DNA of 64,000 bases, taken from the NCBI GenBank assembly GCA_030144725.1, contig JASKMD010000024.1:7986160-8050159 (forward strand), given 5' to 3'. Numbering within the stretch: position 1 is the first letter of the stretch; each line of letters starts with the position of its first letter. Below the pieces are notes generated by a model. The model did no database searches and was not told the DNA's origin. It saw only the letters and a program-made list of their open reading frames with translations. The DNA comes from Haematococcus lacustris (lineage: Eukaryota; Chlorophyta; Chlorophyceae; Chlamydomonadales; Haematococcaceae). Below, piece by piece: positions 32,787 to 44,500 of this stretch. Both the position numbers and the translations under genes were made by a program.

Positions 32787-35700
32787 GCAGTAGCAGCAGC
32801 AGGGCAGCCACAGCAGCAGCAGGGCGACAGCTGCAGGGCAGTAGCAGCAGCAGCAGCAGGGTAGCAGCAGCAGGGCAGCAGCAGCAACAGCAGGGCAGCA
32901 GCAGCAACAGCAGCAGGGCAGCAGCAGCAGCAGCAGGGCAGCAGCAACATGGCAGCAGCAGCAGCAACAGGGCATCAGCACCATGGCAGCAGCAGCAACA
33001 GGGCAGCAGCAACATGGCAGCAGCAGCAGCAGCATGGCAGCAGCACCATGGCAGCAGCAGCAACAGGGCAGCAGCAACATGGCAGCAGCAGCAACAGCAG
33101 GGCAGCAGCACCATGGCAGCAGCAGCAACAGGGCAGCAGCAAAATGGCAGCAGCAGCAGCAGCAGGGCAGCAGCAACATGGCAGCAGCAGCAGCAACAGC
33201 AGGGCAGCAACAACATGGCAGCAGCAGCAACAGGGCAGCAGCAACATGGCAGCAGCAGCAGCAACAGGGCAGCAGCAACATGGCAGCAGCAGCAGCAGCA
33301 GGGCAGCAGCAGGGCAGCATCAGGGCAGCAGCAGGGCAGCAGCAGCAGCAGGGCACCAGCAGCAAGAAGAGTTTGTCATTCATATTCACCTTAATGGGCT
33401 CCTCCATCAGCACGTCTTCAGATAAGTCCCATGCTTCTCCCTTCCGCTGACTGCAGATGGCCTTCCACTCGTCAATAAGGCCCTTGTCAATGATGTTCTG
33501 TACCGGCTCCCAGGTTCTCTCCTCGTATCCCTACGCATCACACCAATAAGCAAGGTTTGTACGCGTTGCAGCGCTACACTCGAGGACGCGCTGTAACTGT
33601 CGCACTATAACTGTCACCCAAGGGTACGTAGCACAAGTCACGCAGCAAGCCCATTAGCATCATGCCATACAACCTCACCTCCCACGCCACATGGTACCAC
33701 AACTTGGCGCCCCTCACTTCTTCCCCACAGATGCGTTCTGCCTTGTACACTGTGCCCCGCGCTGACCTCTTGTAGCCACGCAAGGGTGGTGGCTGGGTAT
33801 CAGGCTCCAGCTGACTTTCCTGCTGCGCAACCAGCTGTACTGCCGCCAAGACACTGACGTTGCTGGACACACCTCTCTGCCTCTTATTAGCTGGCGCATC
33901 CCGCTGAGCAATCCGCTGGCTGCGTCGAATAGGAGGAGGAAGCCCAACCTCTGAGGGTAGGTGTCTGCTGAGGCTAGACAGCTCCATTGACTCATCGGGT
34001 GCTTCCAGCCATGCTTCGTCGGTCTGCTCCAGGTCATCATCACCTGCACATCATACACAACAACACTACGTTGTATCATACTGTGCTGCTGCTGCTCCTG
34101 CCCTGCTGCTGCCCTGCTGCTGCTGCCCTGCTGCTGCTGCAGCCCTGCTACTACTGCCCTGCTGCTAATGCTGCCCGGCTGCTGCATTGCTGCTGGTGCT
34201 GCACCACCACACCAGTCTAGCTGGCCTCCTGTACCTTACAAGCATAGAAAGTCCACTCATTTGTATGCACTGAGATTGGACCTCCTCCTACCTTGAGTTG
34301 CAGCAATGCCTTGCGTGTATTCTTGTACGACTGCAGGCCCTCGCTGAGAAGGGTCTGCTGGAGGGGATAAAGCTGCCTTGATGCATGCAGCACAGCGACC
34401 TTGATTGTCGCCCCTCACCGGTGTGCCTGTGCAGTACTTCTTGTAGAAAACTGCGTCCTCATCAACAAGACCCAACTCATCGGCTTTGTGCTCGCTGAAT
34501 GCTGGATTCAAGCAAGTGCAGCGTGGTCGCATTGAGCTAGAGTTACCATCCACCACCACTGCTCCTAGTTTATGCAACGGTTTGCATGCATGCTTGTCCA
34601 TGCAGCCGGCAGCGGTGGTATTTTTACATGGTCATGCACGGTGTAGAACTCTTCTGTTTTCTGCATGGAACTTTCTAGATATGTGAGACGGTGTGAGCTA
34701 CCCTGTTTTAAGCACATAACAGTTGTTTATGGACATTCCGTGTAAGACGCAAGCGCGTGTCACCGCTCTCCCGGATTCCTCAGGCTTCTCCCCGTTACAT
34801 TTTGGTGCCCTCAATCGGGAACAAACCGCCTTAACTACGGAGACTAGAGACTTGATGGAGGAACTATCGCCCATTGCGTATCAAGTCTCCGAGCTCATGC
34901 GCCAAGTCGGCGAGCTCACTCTTCTGACCGGCAGCCTGCGGCAGCAATTCGAGCACTTCGTCACAACGCAGCCCGTTGCTACCCCCGCTTCAACACCTCT
35001 AGAACCTTCTGGACAGTCCGCCCCTCCCGCCCCTCCCGCAGCCACCTCCGTTCCGCTGCCTTTCCGGCCCCCTCCACCACCGTCCTTCTGTGGGACCCCC
35101 AACGCGGATGCTGGTCAATGGCTGTGGCGCATCGACAACCATTTTGACCTTTTCGCCATGCCTGCCCAACAACGGCTGTTGGCTGTTGCTTCCTACCTCG
35201 ACGGCGCTGCCCTCACTTGGTACCGCAGCCTGCTGTCCAGCCAGGCCCTCAGCTCCTGGGACAGTTTCAAAGCCAGTTTCACGCGCCAGTTTACTCCTGT
35301 GAACCAGCAGCGGCATGCAAGGGATCAGCTGGCAGCCTGCCATCAGATCACATCAGCCCGGCAATACATCATGGAGTTCAGCAATCTTTGCCTCCTCATC
35401 TCTGACTTGTCTCCTGCGGAGAAACTGGATCGTTTCCTTAGGGGTCTCAAGCCGGCTGTGAGGCGGGAGCTGGAGCTGAGGGAGCCTACCTCCTTTGAGG
35501 AGGCTGCCGCCATGGCTGACCGCGTTGATGCTATCACCTTTGGCAGCCGCCCTCGCCTGCTCAAGCTCCCCGAACCTGAACCAGTAGCTGCCATGGAGCT
35601 TGATGCCCTGCAGGTCAGCAAGGGTCCCCGTTTATCAGCGGCTGAGCGCCAACAACTGCGTGACTTGGGAGCTTGCTTCTATTGCCGCAAGCCTGGCCAC

Positions 35701-38700
35701 CTAATGAAGGACTGTCCCAACAAGCCACCACGCCCAAACGACATTGGGGGCGTGCGGGAGGCAGCCCGCCGCTGAGCCCACCATACCTTCTGCCACCCTC
35801 TTCCTTAACTCCTCGCTTTGAGCTGGCTCCTCGTGTTCCCTACCACCTACCTCAACTCCCCGCTCCTCTTCCTCGGTCTCCTCCCCTTCGTCCTCCTCCA
35901 CCTCCTCTTCCTCGGGCTCCTCCTCCTCGGCCTCTTCCCCCTCCTCCTCGGCCTCTTCTCCGTGCCCCCTACTGGCTACCCACACTCCCTCTTCCTCCTA
36001 CACCTCAACCCTCACCACGTTTCCGTGCCCCGCTCTTCTGCCTTACTGTGCCCTGCCAGGCCCGCGGTGTTTACTGCCCTCCACGCAGCCCCCTTCCTCA
36101 GCAGTCAGCTCAGCCCCTGGGCAACTCCAAGTCTCCGGAACAGCCTACTCTGGCTGTAGAGTCCTCTCCATGCCCATCCGCACCTGTGGGCAGTGGTACT
36201 CCGCGTCACTCGTCGTCGCCTAGCCTGCCAGAGCCCCTAGTCATGTCGTCGCTCTCCGTGGACTCCAAGCCTTTCATCCTCCATGGAACCTTCTCTGGAC
36301 GCCGTGCTCGTTTCCTGCTGGACAGTGGTGCCACGGGCAACATTGTCAGCAGCCGCTTCTTGCAGCAAGCCGGCCTGCGCATGGCGGGCAAGGCTGCTCC
36401 TGGCCGTCTGCTCCTTCCTGGGCCCTCCCCTTCCTACCTTCCCACCTACGAGCTTTCCCACTGCACGGTACGCCTTTCTACCTACCATGATCGGGTGCCC
36501 TTCGTTATGGCTGATATTAGCAACGCCGACTACGATGTGGTGTTGGGCAAGCCATGGCTCACAGCGAAGAACCCTGATATTGACTGGCCTCTCGAGCAAA
36601 TCACTCTCCGCCATGCCGGGGCCGTACACACCCTAGCTGCTCCACCTTCTCCTGCCCCCAACCCCTCAGCCTTCCAGCTGCTGTCACCTGCGCGCTTCCG
36701 CAAAGCAGCCCACAAGGACACCGTATTCGTGGCAGTTCTCACGGACTCAAGTCCTCCCCTTTCACCCTCTCCAGCTATGCCCTCCTCCTGCACTTCAACC
36801 TCAACCTCCCCGCCACCTGATCAACCACAGTGGCCCCCTTCTCTTCCCCCAAGCGCTACCGCCCTACTATCTGAGCACATCGAGGTCTTTCCCAAGGAGC
36901 TTCCATCCGTGCATAATCTACCACATCGCTCTGTTGATCATGTAATCCAACTGGAGTCCGGCACCCCTCCCAACCGCCCTGTCTATCGCATGTCTCAAGA
37001 GGAGCTAGACGAGCTCAAGCGGCAGCTGGACGAACTCCTAGCCAAGGGCTACATCAGGCCATCCACGTCACCTTTTGGCTCTGGAGTCCTCTTTGTGCGC
37101 AAGAAAGACGGGAGCCTGCGCTTGTGTGTAGACTACCGGGCCCTAAACCAGCTGACCATCAAGAACCGCTATCCCCTTCCCCGCATTGACGACCTCCTGG
37201 ACCAGCTGGCTGGTGCTAGAGTCTTTTCCAAGATTGACCTCAAGTCTGGGTACCATCAGATCCGAGTGGCCGAGGCTGACATCCACAAGACAGCTTTCCG
37301 TACCCGCTACGGCCACTATGAATACACCGTTATGCCATTTGGCCTGTGCAACGCTCCCGCCACCTTTCAACGCCTCATGAATGACATCTTCCGCCCACAC
37401 TTGGATCAGTTTGTACTAGTCTACCTGGACGACATTCTCATTTACTCCCGGTCTGAGGCTGAGCACCTGGAGCACCTGCGCACCGTTCTAGGCCTCCTTC
37501 GCCAACACCAGCTATATGCCAACCTCTCCAAGTGCGCCTTCTTCCTTCCCTCTATGGACTTTCTGGGTCACATCATCTCGGCTGCGGGCATTCACCCTGA
37601 CCCAGCTAAGATTCGTGCCATGGTTGAATGGCCGGTACCCCCGCAATCTCAACGACCTCCGCTCTTTCCTCGGCAGTGCTAATTACTATCGGCGCCTCAT
37701 CCACCACCATGCCCACCTCATCCTTCCCCTCACCAACCTCCTCAAGGCCGAGACACCATGGTCATGGGGCCCAGAGCAACAAGAGGCTTTTGAGCGTGTC
37801 AAAGCTGCCCTAGCCAGCAACCCCGTGGTGCGCCCCCCAGACTTCTCCCGGCCTTTCACCGTGAAGACGGATGCGTCGTTGTATGCCATTGGAGCAGTGC
37901 TATCACAACGGGACGACAATGGCGCTGAGTACGTTGTGGCATATGAGTCACGCAAGCTTCAGCCCGCGGAGATCAACTACCCTACCCACGATCGCGAGCT
38001 ACTCGCTGTGGTGCATGCCCTTACTCTTTGGCGTCACTACCTTCTGGGTCGGCCTTTCACAATTGAGACGGACAACTGCCCGATCACTCACATCATGACC
38101 CAACCGCATCTCAGCGCTCGACAACTTCGATGGACCCAACTGCTGGCCCCTTACTCCTTTACCCTGGTGCACAAGGCTGGCAAGACACACATTGTGCCAG
38201 ATGCGCTCTCCCGACGGCCTGACTACCAGCTATCAGCCCTCTCCGTTGCCACCCCGGACTCTGCCTTCTTCGCTACCTTTGACCACCATGCCCCACAAGA
38301 CGCCGCCTATCAAGCAGCTTTCTCTCATACTCTTTCCCACAACCCCTCTGGCCCCTCCTCTTGGCACCTACGAGTCATAAATGGGCGCTTATATACAGCT
38401 TCTGAGCCCCCCCGCCTCTACGTCCCAGCCTCACCTCTCCGCTCCCAGTTGCTCCATGAGGCGCATGATGCAGTCACCTCGGCTCATCTAGGCCGTGCCA
38501 AAACCCTGGAACGCTTGCAGCGACACTTCTATTGGCCCCAAATGGAGCAGACAGTGCGCGAATATGTGAGGACCTGCGACCAGTGCCAACGGAACAAGGC
38601 CACCAACCAGGTTCCTCCTGGGCTGCTTCAACCTCTCCCCATTCCCAACCGCAACTGGCAACATGTCAGTATGGATTTCATCGGCCCTCTTCCTCCTACT

Positions 38701-41399
38701 TCTCACGGCTACGACATGGTCATTACAGTTGTGGACAAGTTAAGCAAGATGTTACACCTCATCCCTACCACTGCCACTGCCACCGCCCCTGACATCGCCA
38801 AGCTTTTCTTCGACCATGTTTTCAAGCACCATGGGCTACCTGAGGCAATTGTCTCTGACAGAGATCCAAAGTTTACTTCGGACTTCTGGACATCCCTCTT
38901 TCACCTCACCGGCACTCGCCTACTCATGTCCTCTGCCTACCATCCCCAAACAGACGGGCAATCAGAGCGCGCCAACCGGACAGTGGAGGATATGCTACGA
39001 CCATACATCAACCACCACAAGACAGATTGGGACCAGCATCTAGCCGCTGTGGAGTTTGCATACAACAGCTCTACCCATGTTGGCACAGGCTTCTCCCCTT
39101 TCTACCTCAATTATGGCCACCACCCCCGCACACCTGAGGCTTTGTTGCAGCCCCCCTCCACTCTTGTTCCCAGCCCCGCTGCTGACGCCTTTGTCACCAC
39201 CATGCGCTCCAACATCGACACAGCCAAGGCAGCCCTGCAGCGTGCGGTTGACAAGCAAAAGCAACAGGCGGATAAGCACCGCCGACATCTTGAGTTCAAT
39301 GTGGGTGATAAGGTGCTCCTCTCTACTGCCACTCTTAACCTCAAGACGCCCAGCAACAGCGCCAAGCTACAACCCCGCTATGTTGGCCCCTTCAAGGTTC
39401 TGACCAAGATCTCACCTGTGGCTTACAAGCTGGACCTACCCACCACGATGAGGATCACACCCACCTTCCACATCTCCAAGCTGAGGCCGTACCTTACCAC
39501 TAGCTCCTTCCCCGACCGCCATGTTGACCTGCAACCACTACCTCAACTGGAGGACGGTGAGGAGTACTTCACCATTGAAGCCATCTTGGGACGATGCTGG
39601 AATGACTCCCAGCATGCTTTTCAATACCTTGTGAAGTGGAAGGGCTACGACGACTCCTTCAACTCGTGGGAATGGGGCCCAGCATTGGCCGAACAAGAGG
39701 ACGTGGCTGCAATGATCAGAGACTACACGGCTCGCCACCACGTACCTCCTGACAAGCCAATAGACGACGACCCTGCATGCCAGATTTGCGCGAGCCGCGC
39801 TAGCCACCCTCCCATGCTACTTTGCGACAAGTGTGACCAAGGTTATCACATCACCTGCCTCACTCCACCTCTACGTAGTGTTCCTAAAGGAGCATGGCTA
39901 TGTCATGAGTGCAGGCGGAGCAGTGTGCGGAGGTCACGAAGGTTAAATGTTTCGGGGCGCAACATTTCAGGGAGGGGGTGAATGCAACGGTTTGCATGCA
40001 TGCTTGTCCATGCAGCCGGCAGCGGTGGTATTTTTACATGGTCATGCACGGTGTAGAACTCTTCTGTTTTCTGCATGGAACTTTCTAGATATGTGAGACG
40101 GTGTGAGCTACCCTGTTTTAAGCACATAACAGTTGTTTATGGACATTCCGTGTAAGACGCAAGCGCGTGTCACCGCTCTCCCGGATTCCTCAGGCTTCTC
40201 CCCGTTACAGTTTAGTTCGTCGTAGATGATCTAGAGCATGGTCCAGTTGGCGTCGAAAGCGGTGCGGTTGCGCCTACACGCATCTCACCACACGCATCTC
40301 ATCTTAATACAGTACAATCAGTTCCATGATCCTGTACAAGACTAATGCTACCCATTGCCCAATGCTACCTAATGCATGGATCACCTCACCTGCTTCAATA
40401 ACAAGTCAATGGGAAGCTTCAAGTTGAAGTTACTTCGTAGCGCCACAGGGAGACTGCCCACCAACTCTAGAAGCTGATCACGGAGGATGGAAGCTGTCAT
40501 ACGCTTCTGGTACATCAAGATCCGTGCGCCTTGTTGAAGATCCGACTTGCCTAGGAAGGAGTAGAGGGCATACACACACACACACAGCATGTCATGGCCG
40601 ACTGGCCTTGCATCACTAACAATGTCCTTACTTTTTCCCATGTCTTGTAAGGTTGTTGCATTGCTAGCATTGACGAAGCCCTCAATTGAGGCGGCGCTGT
40701 AATGAAGAAACGACTCATACATCTGCGTGTGCATAGATACTTATTGCAGTAACATTCAACAAGGTGATGACAATCCCAGCAGCTTCCATTGGTTTTGCAA
40801 CTCACTTGGGTGTAACTACGCGCGATGAAAGTTTGGTTAGAAACCTTGCACCATACTGGATGCCTTGCCTCAGGTGGAAGAGGCAGCTTGGCACCAGTAC
40901 TTAGTCCCACGGTGTCTGCGCGTTGGTAACCCTCTATGTCGTACTCAATGTTGCAATCTCCACACCTCTTCACAAACTGTGTTCCTGGCACCCCAGGCTT
41001 TCCGAACCCAGGGTAAAAGTAGGCCTTCGGTCCACGCAAATGCACGCGATGAGCTTGCAGAAGGCCATCGCAACCAAGACAGTTTGAGATGTTTGGTGCA
41101 GCAAACTGAAGTAGACCTTCCTCTTCCAGAGCCGCGTTTAGGGCATCTGCAACACCTTCCCTGTGCCTCGCTACAGCAAGCTCCATCGCCTTTGACCATC
41201 CCGCCACAGATGCTGCCACTGCCGTATCTCCCACGATACTGCTCACTGCCTTCTGCACCACTGTCTCACGAGATAGTTGAGGGATGTTCTCACCGCCGGA
41301 TCGTAGCCCTAACAGCCCTAAGATCAGACAGCATAGCTTGACCATGGCCACGATGAGATTCGAACTCATTTGTGCCATGTTTCGCCAGACAGAGTCCAT
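30829..41399 (-). CDS. KDZ-type transposase with cysteine cluster and chromodomain (split by a retrotransposon)
   Basis: Ten minus-strand exons with GT-AG introns and matching phases: 41399-40806, 40722-40390, 40273-40215 continued at 34572-34292, 34043-33679, 33530-33390, 32542-32429, 32345-32285, 32171-31931, 31247-31082, 30987-30829. They total 838 codons with the stop. Exons 1-3 hold paired CxxC motifs ([27 protein letters not shown]) like the CxC clusters of KDZ transposases. Exons 4-5 form a chromodomain ([10 protein letters not shown] ... [16 protein letters not shown]). Exons 8-10 carry KDZ core motifs: [38 protein letters not shown], and [15 protein letters not shown] followed by FQWTL. 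It should act in the nucleus as a DNA transposase. The only lesion seen is the chromovirus insertion in exon 3 (target GTTTA). The smallest upstream exons are the least certain. Confidence 0.8.
31370..31880 (+). repeat. Degenerate telomere-like (TTAGGG) repeat inside a KDZ intron
   Basis: Mixture of TTAGGG, CTAGGG, TTAGGGG and TAGGG units. A block of about 150 bp (GGTTTTTGGGGTTAGGG ... GATTTGTTAGGGTTAGGGAG) is present twice in tandem, near 31530 and 31680. It fills most of the intron 31930-31248 and would be transcribed as CCCTAA. Confidence 0.9.
32575..33365. repeat. (CAG)n-rich minisatellite in a KDZ intron
   Basis: Imperfect array of CAGCAGCAGCAACAGGGCAG and GCAACATGGCAGCAGCAG blocks, lying between the exons at 33390-33530 and 32429-32542. 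Gln-rich (plus) and Leu/Cys-rich (minus) frames are artefacts. Confidence 0.92.
34573..34799 (+). repeat. 5' LTR, chromovirus copy 1
   Basis: 227 bp, TG...CA ends, identical by eye to the other three LTRs of the family in this window. It carries the element's promoter by analogy with other LTR elements, although no clear TATA box was identified. Confidence 0.96.
34855..35775 (+). CDS. Gag, chromovirus copy 1
   Basis: 306 residues from ATG 34855, the first ATG after the LTR in this frame, to TGA 35773-35775. Residues about 90-215 form a retrotransposon Gag domain ([49 protein letters not shown]). A CCHC zinc knuckle ([14 protein letters not shown]) lies near the C-terminus and should bind element RNA in virus-like particles. 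Near the end, the in-frame heptamer C-CCA-AAC (35733-35739) allows slippage into pol. The N-terminus is Pro/Ala-rich and of low complexity around residues 45-75. Confidence 0.93.
   Translation: MEELSPIAYQVSELMRQVGELTLLTGSLRQQFEHFVTTQPVATPASTPLEPSGQSAPPAPPAATSVPLPFRPPPPPSFCGTPNADAGQWLWRIDNHFDLFAMPAQQRLLAVASYLDGAALTWYRSLLSSQALSSWDSFKASFTRQFTPVNQQRHARDQLAACHQITSARQYIMEFSNLCLLISDLSPAEKLDRFLRGLKPAVRRELELREPTSFEEAAAMADRVDAITFGSRPRLLKLPEPEPVAAMELDALQVSKGPRLSAAERQQLRDLGACFYCRKPGHLMKDCPNKPPRPNDIGGVREAARR
35733..35779 (+). promoter_or_regulatory. -1 ribosomal frameshift site (CCCAAAC plus stem-loop)
   Basis: The slippery heptamer C CCA AAC is in the gag frame. Eight bases downstream, GGGC (35748-35751) can pair with GCCC (35776-35779), enclosing GCGGG/CCCGC (35754-35758 with 35765-35769). 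Slippage gives Pro-Lys-Arg-His in the pol frame. The pol frame is open from 35673, so the overlap contains the site. The same site is in copy 2. Confidence 0.8.
35740..39981 (+). pseudogene. Pol, chromovirus copy 1 (frameshifted by one C)
   Basis: Same polyprotein as copy 2 (see 47034-51341), with protease, reverse transcriptase, RNase H, integrase, chromodomain and PHD finger. At 37638-37642 a run of five C replaces the four C of copy 2, shifting the frame inside the sequence after YLDD and the RT thumb. The upstream frame then stops at 37682 and the downstream frame runs open to TGA 39979-39981. Otherwise only a few residues differ from copy 2. The extra base may be a real inactivating mutation or a homopolymer sequencing error. 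Confidence 0.9.
39983..40209 (+). repeat. 3' LTR, chromovirus copy 1
   Basis: 227 bp, identical by eye to 34573-34799. Followed directly by the target duplication GTTTA. Confidence 0.96.
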
Positions 41400-41528
41400 C
41401 CCAAGTATATCCCTGTAGTCCAGTCAAGGCTTTGAATTTATCCCGACCTCGTGATCTCACACAAATTCTACTGCCACACAGCCCCCGACTTTGCCTCGGT
41501 GCTCATAGCATTTTCACCCCATTCCTTG
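41400..41528. promoter_or_regulatory. Short divergent intergenic region between KDZ and ATPase genes
   Basis: The KDZ gene starts at ATG 41399 (minus) and the DUF3987-like gene at ATG 41529 (plus), leaving about 130 bp, or about 50 bp if the latter starts at 41451. Such spacing suggests a shared bidirectional promoter. No TATA box was seen. Upstream exons for either gene cannot be excluded. Confidence 0.45.
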
Positions 41529-44500
41529 ATGGGCGCCAATAAAGCGGACACGGATCTCTTTGAGGCTGTGTTAAGCGCGGGCCCCCGGTCACCTGACGAT
41601 ATCATGCCTCCGCTCCTGGCGGCGATGCTTGGCTCCTTTGCTCGCCAATGTGGCGTTTCTTTAACATTCCCTGCAGCAGCCATGATGTCCTGCTTTGGCA
41701 CAGCCATAGGATGCGGGTTCCGTCTTCTCCCTAGCACGAGCTCAGGCTTAAAGGCCTACCCATCGTTTTGGACAGTCATGATCGGAGAGCCAGGGTCAGG
41801 TGCGACAGGCAGGGACATAATTGTAACTTGTTCATGAATTGAATTAACAAATCAACAGTTTTCTTTGCAGGCAAAACACCTACGATGACCCTTGTGTTGA
41901 AGAGCCTCCATCTCGCGCAGTTCTGCATTTCGACCCAGCAGTCCTTTGAAAAGGTCGAAGAGCGAGCGAGCTACATTTCGGGCTGCGTAAGTTTTGCATC
42001 GCTAGTATTGCGCATTTCCCGCATAACAGCGTTGTTGCGCTGCCCAATTCAGAAGACGATGGAGGGCATGTGCGACGAGCTGGCTTCCACTACTAACAAG
42101 TCCATGCTACTTACACACGACGAATTTAGCACCCTTTACTCCAGTGCTGGTGAGTCGAGCGTCCCGTTCGCTAAAATTCACCACCAATCCTGAATCATCT
42201 ATTAGTATCCATGTTCTCATAGCCTCGCTGTAATTGAACTGTCTTCCATGTTCACAGGAAAGTACGCTGCAGGCTCCTCGTCTTGCGCCAATGATAAGTC
42301 TCAGATGTTGACACTAGCAAGCGCTGGGCAGCTGGTCATCGGCACTAAATCGGGCGGGAGACAGGTGCTGGAGGCCGAATGCTACAATCTCTGCATTACC
42401 TCTGGCTGCCAGCCGTCTGTCTTTCGCAATCTCATGGTGAATCCCGCCAATATCGCGGATGGCACCTTGTACCGATACATTCCTCTGTATGGCACCGCCA
42501 ACCACTGCCCTGACAGTAAGTTGCGCCCAGTCCCCTCTCATTGACCCTCCACCCTTGAGCCTCCCCTGAACCTCCTCCGCCCAGCCCTCCTCCCCCTTGA
42601 CCCATCTTCCCCCAAGCCCCCTTGACCCATCCTCCCCCGCTCAGTCCTCCCCCCCCCATGATCGTCCTCCGCCCAGCCCCCCCTCCTATCCCTGACCCCC
42701 CTCCCCGAAGCCCACCTTACCCTCCTCCTCACCCACCACACCCCAAGCCCACCCTTCCCTCCGCTCAATGCTCCCCCCCCCCTGGACCCTCCCCCGCCCA
42801 GCCCAGCCCTACACCCCCTTGACCCATCTCACCCCAAGCCCACCCAACCCTCTCCAGCCAAAGCCCCCCCCCCTGACCGTCCTCCGCCCAGCCTAGCTCC
42901 CCTATCCCTGACCCCCCTCCCCGAAGCCCACCTTACCCTCCTCCACACCCACCACACCCCAAGCCCACCCTTCCCTCCGCTCATTGCTCCCCCCCCCCCT
43001 GGACCCTCCCCCGCCCAGCCCAGCCCTACACCCCCTTGACCCATCTCACCCCAAGCCCACCCAACCCTCTCCAGCCAAAGCCCCCCCCCCCTGACCGTCC
43101 TCCGCCCAGCCTAGCTCCCCTATCCCTGACCCCCCTCCCCGAAGCCCACCTTACCCTCCTCCTCACCCACCGCACCCCAAGCCCACCCTTCCCTCCTCCG
43201 CTCAATGCTCCCCCCCCCCTGGACCCTCCCCCGCCCAGCCCGGCCCTCCACCCCCTTGACCCATCTCACCCCAAGCCCACCCAACCCTCTCCCGCCGAAG
43301 CCCCCCCCCACCCCCTGACCGTCCTCCGCCCAGCCAAGCCCTCCTATCCCTGACCCCCCTCCCCGAAGCCCACCTTACCCTCCTCCTCACCCACCGCACC
43401 CCAAGCCCACCCTTCCCTCCTCCACTCAATGCTCCACCCCCCCTGGACCCTCCCCCGCCCAGCCCAGCCCTACACCCCCTTGACCCATCTCACCCCAAGC
43501 CCACCCAACCCTCTCCAGCCAAAGCCCCCCCCCCTGACCGTCCTCCGCCCAGCCTAGCTCCCCTATCCCTGACCCCCCTCCCCGAAGCCCACCTTACCCT
43601 TCTCCTCACCCACCGCACACCAAGCCCACCCTTCCCTCCTCCACTCAATGCTCCCCCCCCCCCCTGGACCCTCCCCCGCCCAGCCCAGCCCTACACCCCC
43701 TTGACCCATCTCACCCCAAGCCCACCCAACCCTCTCCCGCCGAAGCCCCCCCCCCCTGACTGTCCTCCGCCCAGCCAAGCCCTCCCCTTGTCTCACTTCC
43801 CTTTGACCCACATGACCCACCTGCCCTGGCCAGGGTGCATAGTTGTGCAGTGTCTGGTATCTTTGCCAATACTAACCTGCAAAGTTGTTATTGCGCAGGG
43901 TCACCCGCTGTTGCAACAGCCGATGCAAATGCGGCCGACGCAACAACGGGTGATGTAACGTTTGGTGATGCAACAACATCCGATGAAGCAGCAGGTGATG
44001 CAGCAGGAGGTGATGCAGCAGGTGACGGGCATGACATCCGCAGCGAGCTGCGACGATTGAACCTTGCCGAGGATGTGTATGACAAGTGGAAGCAACTCGA
44101 TGATTTGCAACGCATCAACTCCTTTCGGCAGACTGGTAGCGCTGCCACGCGCAAGCGCCCTGATCCCAACAATCAGCCTGATGACAAACTCACTGGTTTA
44201 TGCCGCAGGTGAGCCTTTTGTTTCGCATGCTGCACTCAGACATTGTCTTGTTCATTAGCGACTTCTGTTGCCTTCACACTTGATTGCAGTTTGTGCAATG
44301 CCATTGGTTTGCAACGGCTTCCTAAGGAGCAATGTCCACCTGGCATTGGAACATCCTTGCCTCCTGCTGTGGCATGCATGGCCCAGGTATGGTACCAAAC
44401 CACACTTGATAAATATATCTCTTCCATTCGGCACCTGCTGGATATACTTCTTTACCAGCAGAGATACAAGCTTACATATCTATTGACATGCCGTGCCCCT

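Larger units (their letters stand above)
34573..40209 (+). mobile_element. Chromovirus (Ty3/gypsy LTR retrotransposon) copy 1, 5637 bp
   Basis: Flanked by the 5-bp duplication GTTTA (34568-34572 and 40210-40214). The LTRs (34573-34799 and 39983-40209) are 227 bp and identical by eye. They begin TGCAACGG and end CCGTTACA. After a 3-base spacer, TGGTGCCCTCAATCGGGA (34803-34820) is the presumed primer binding site. The polypurine tract GGGAGGGGG overlaps the end of pol, whose stop codon is one base from the 3' LTR. It is inserted in exon 3 of the KDZ gene, in opposite orientation to that gene. Identical LTRs imply a recent insertion. Confidence 0.97.

Noticed and set aside
32526..33450. Gln-rich and Leu/Cys-rich ORFs
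   Set aside because: They arise from the CAG array inside an intron of the KDZ gene. The exon frames on either side splice over it in phase.
41340..41420. T-arm-like GAGTTCGAATCTC on the minus strand
   Set aside because: No matching acceptor stem about 70 bases upstream. It lies within the first coding codons of the KDZ gene.
42432..43820. Gly-rich minus-strand ORFs over the C-rich intron
   Set aside because: Repeat artefacts in an intron bounded by good GT-AG sites.
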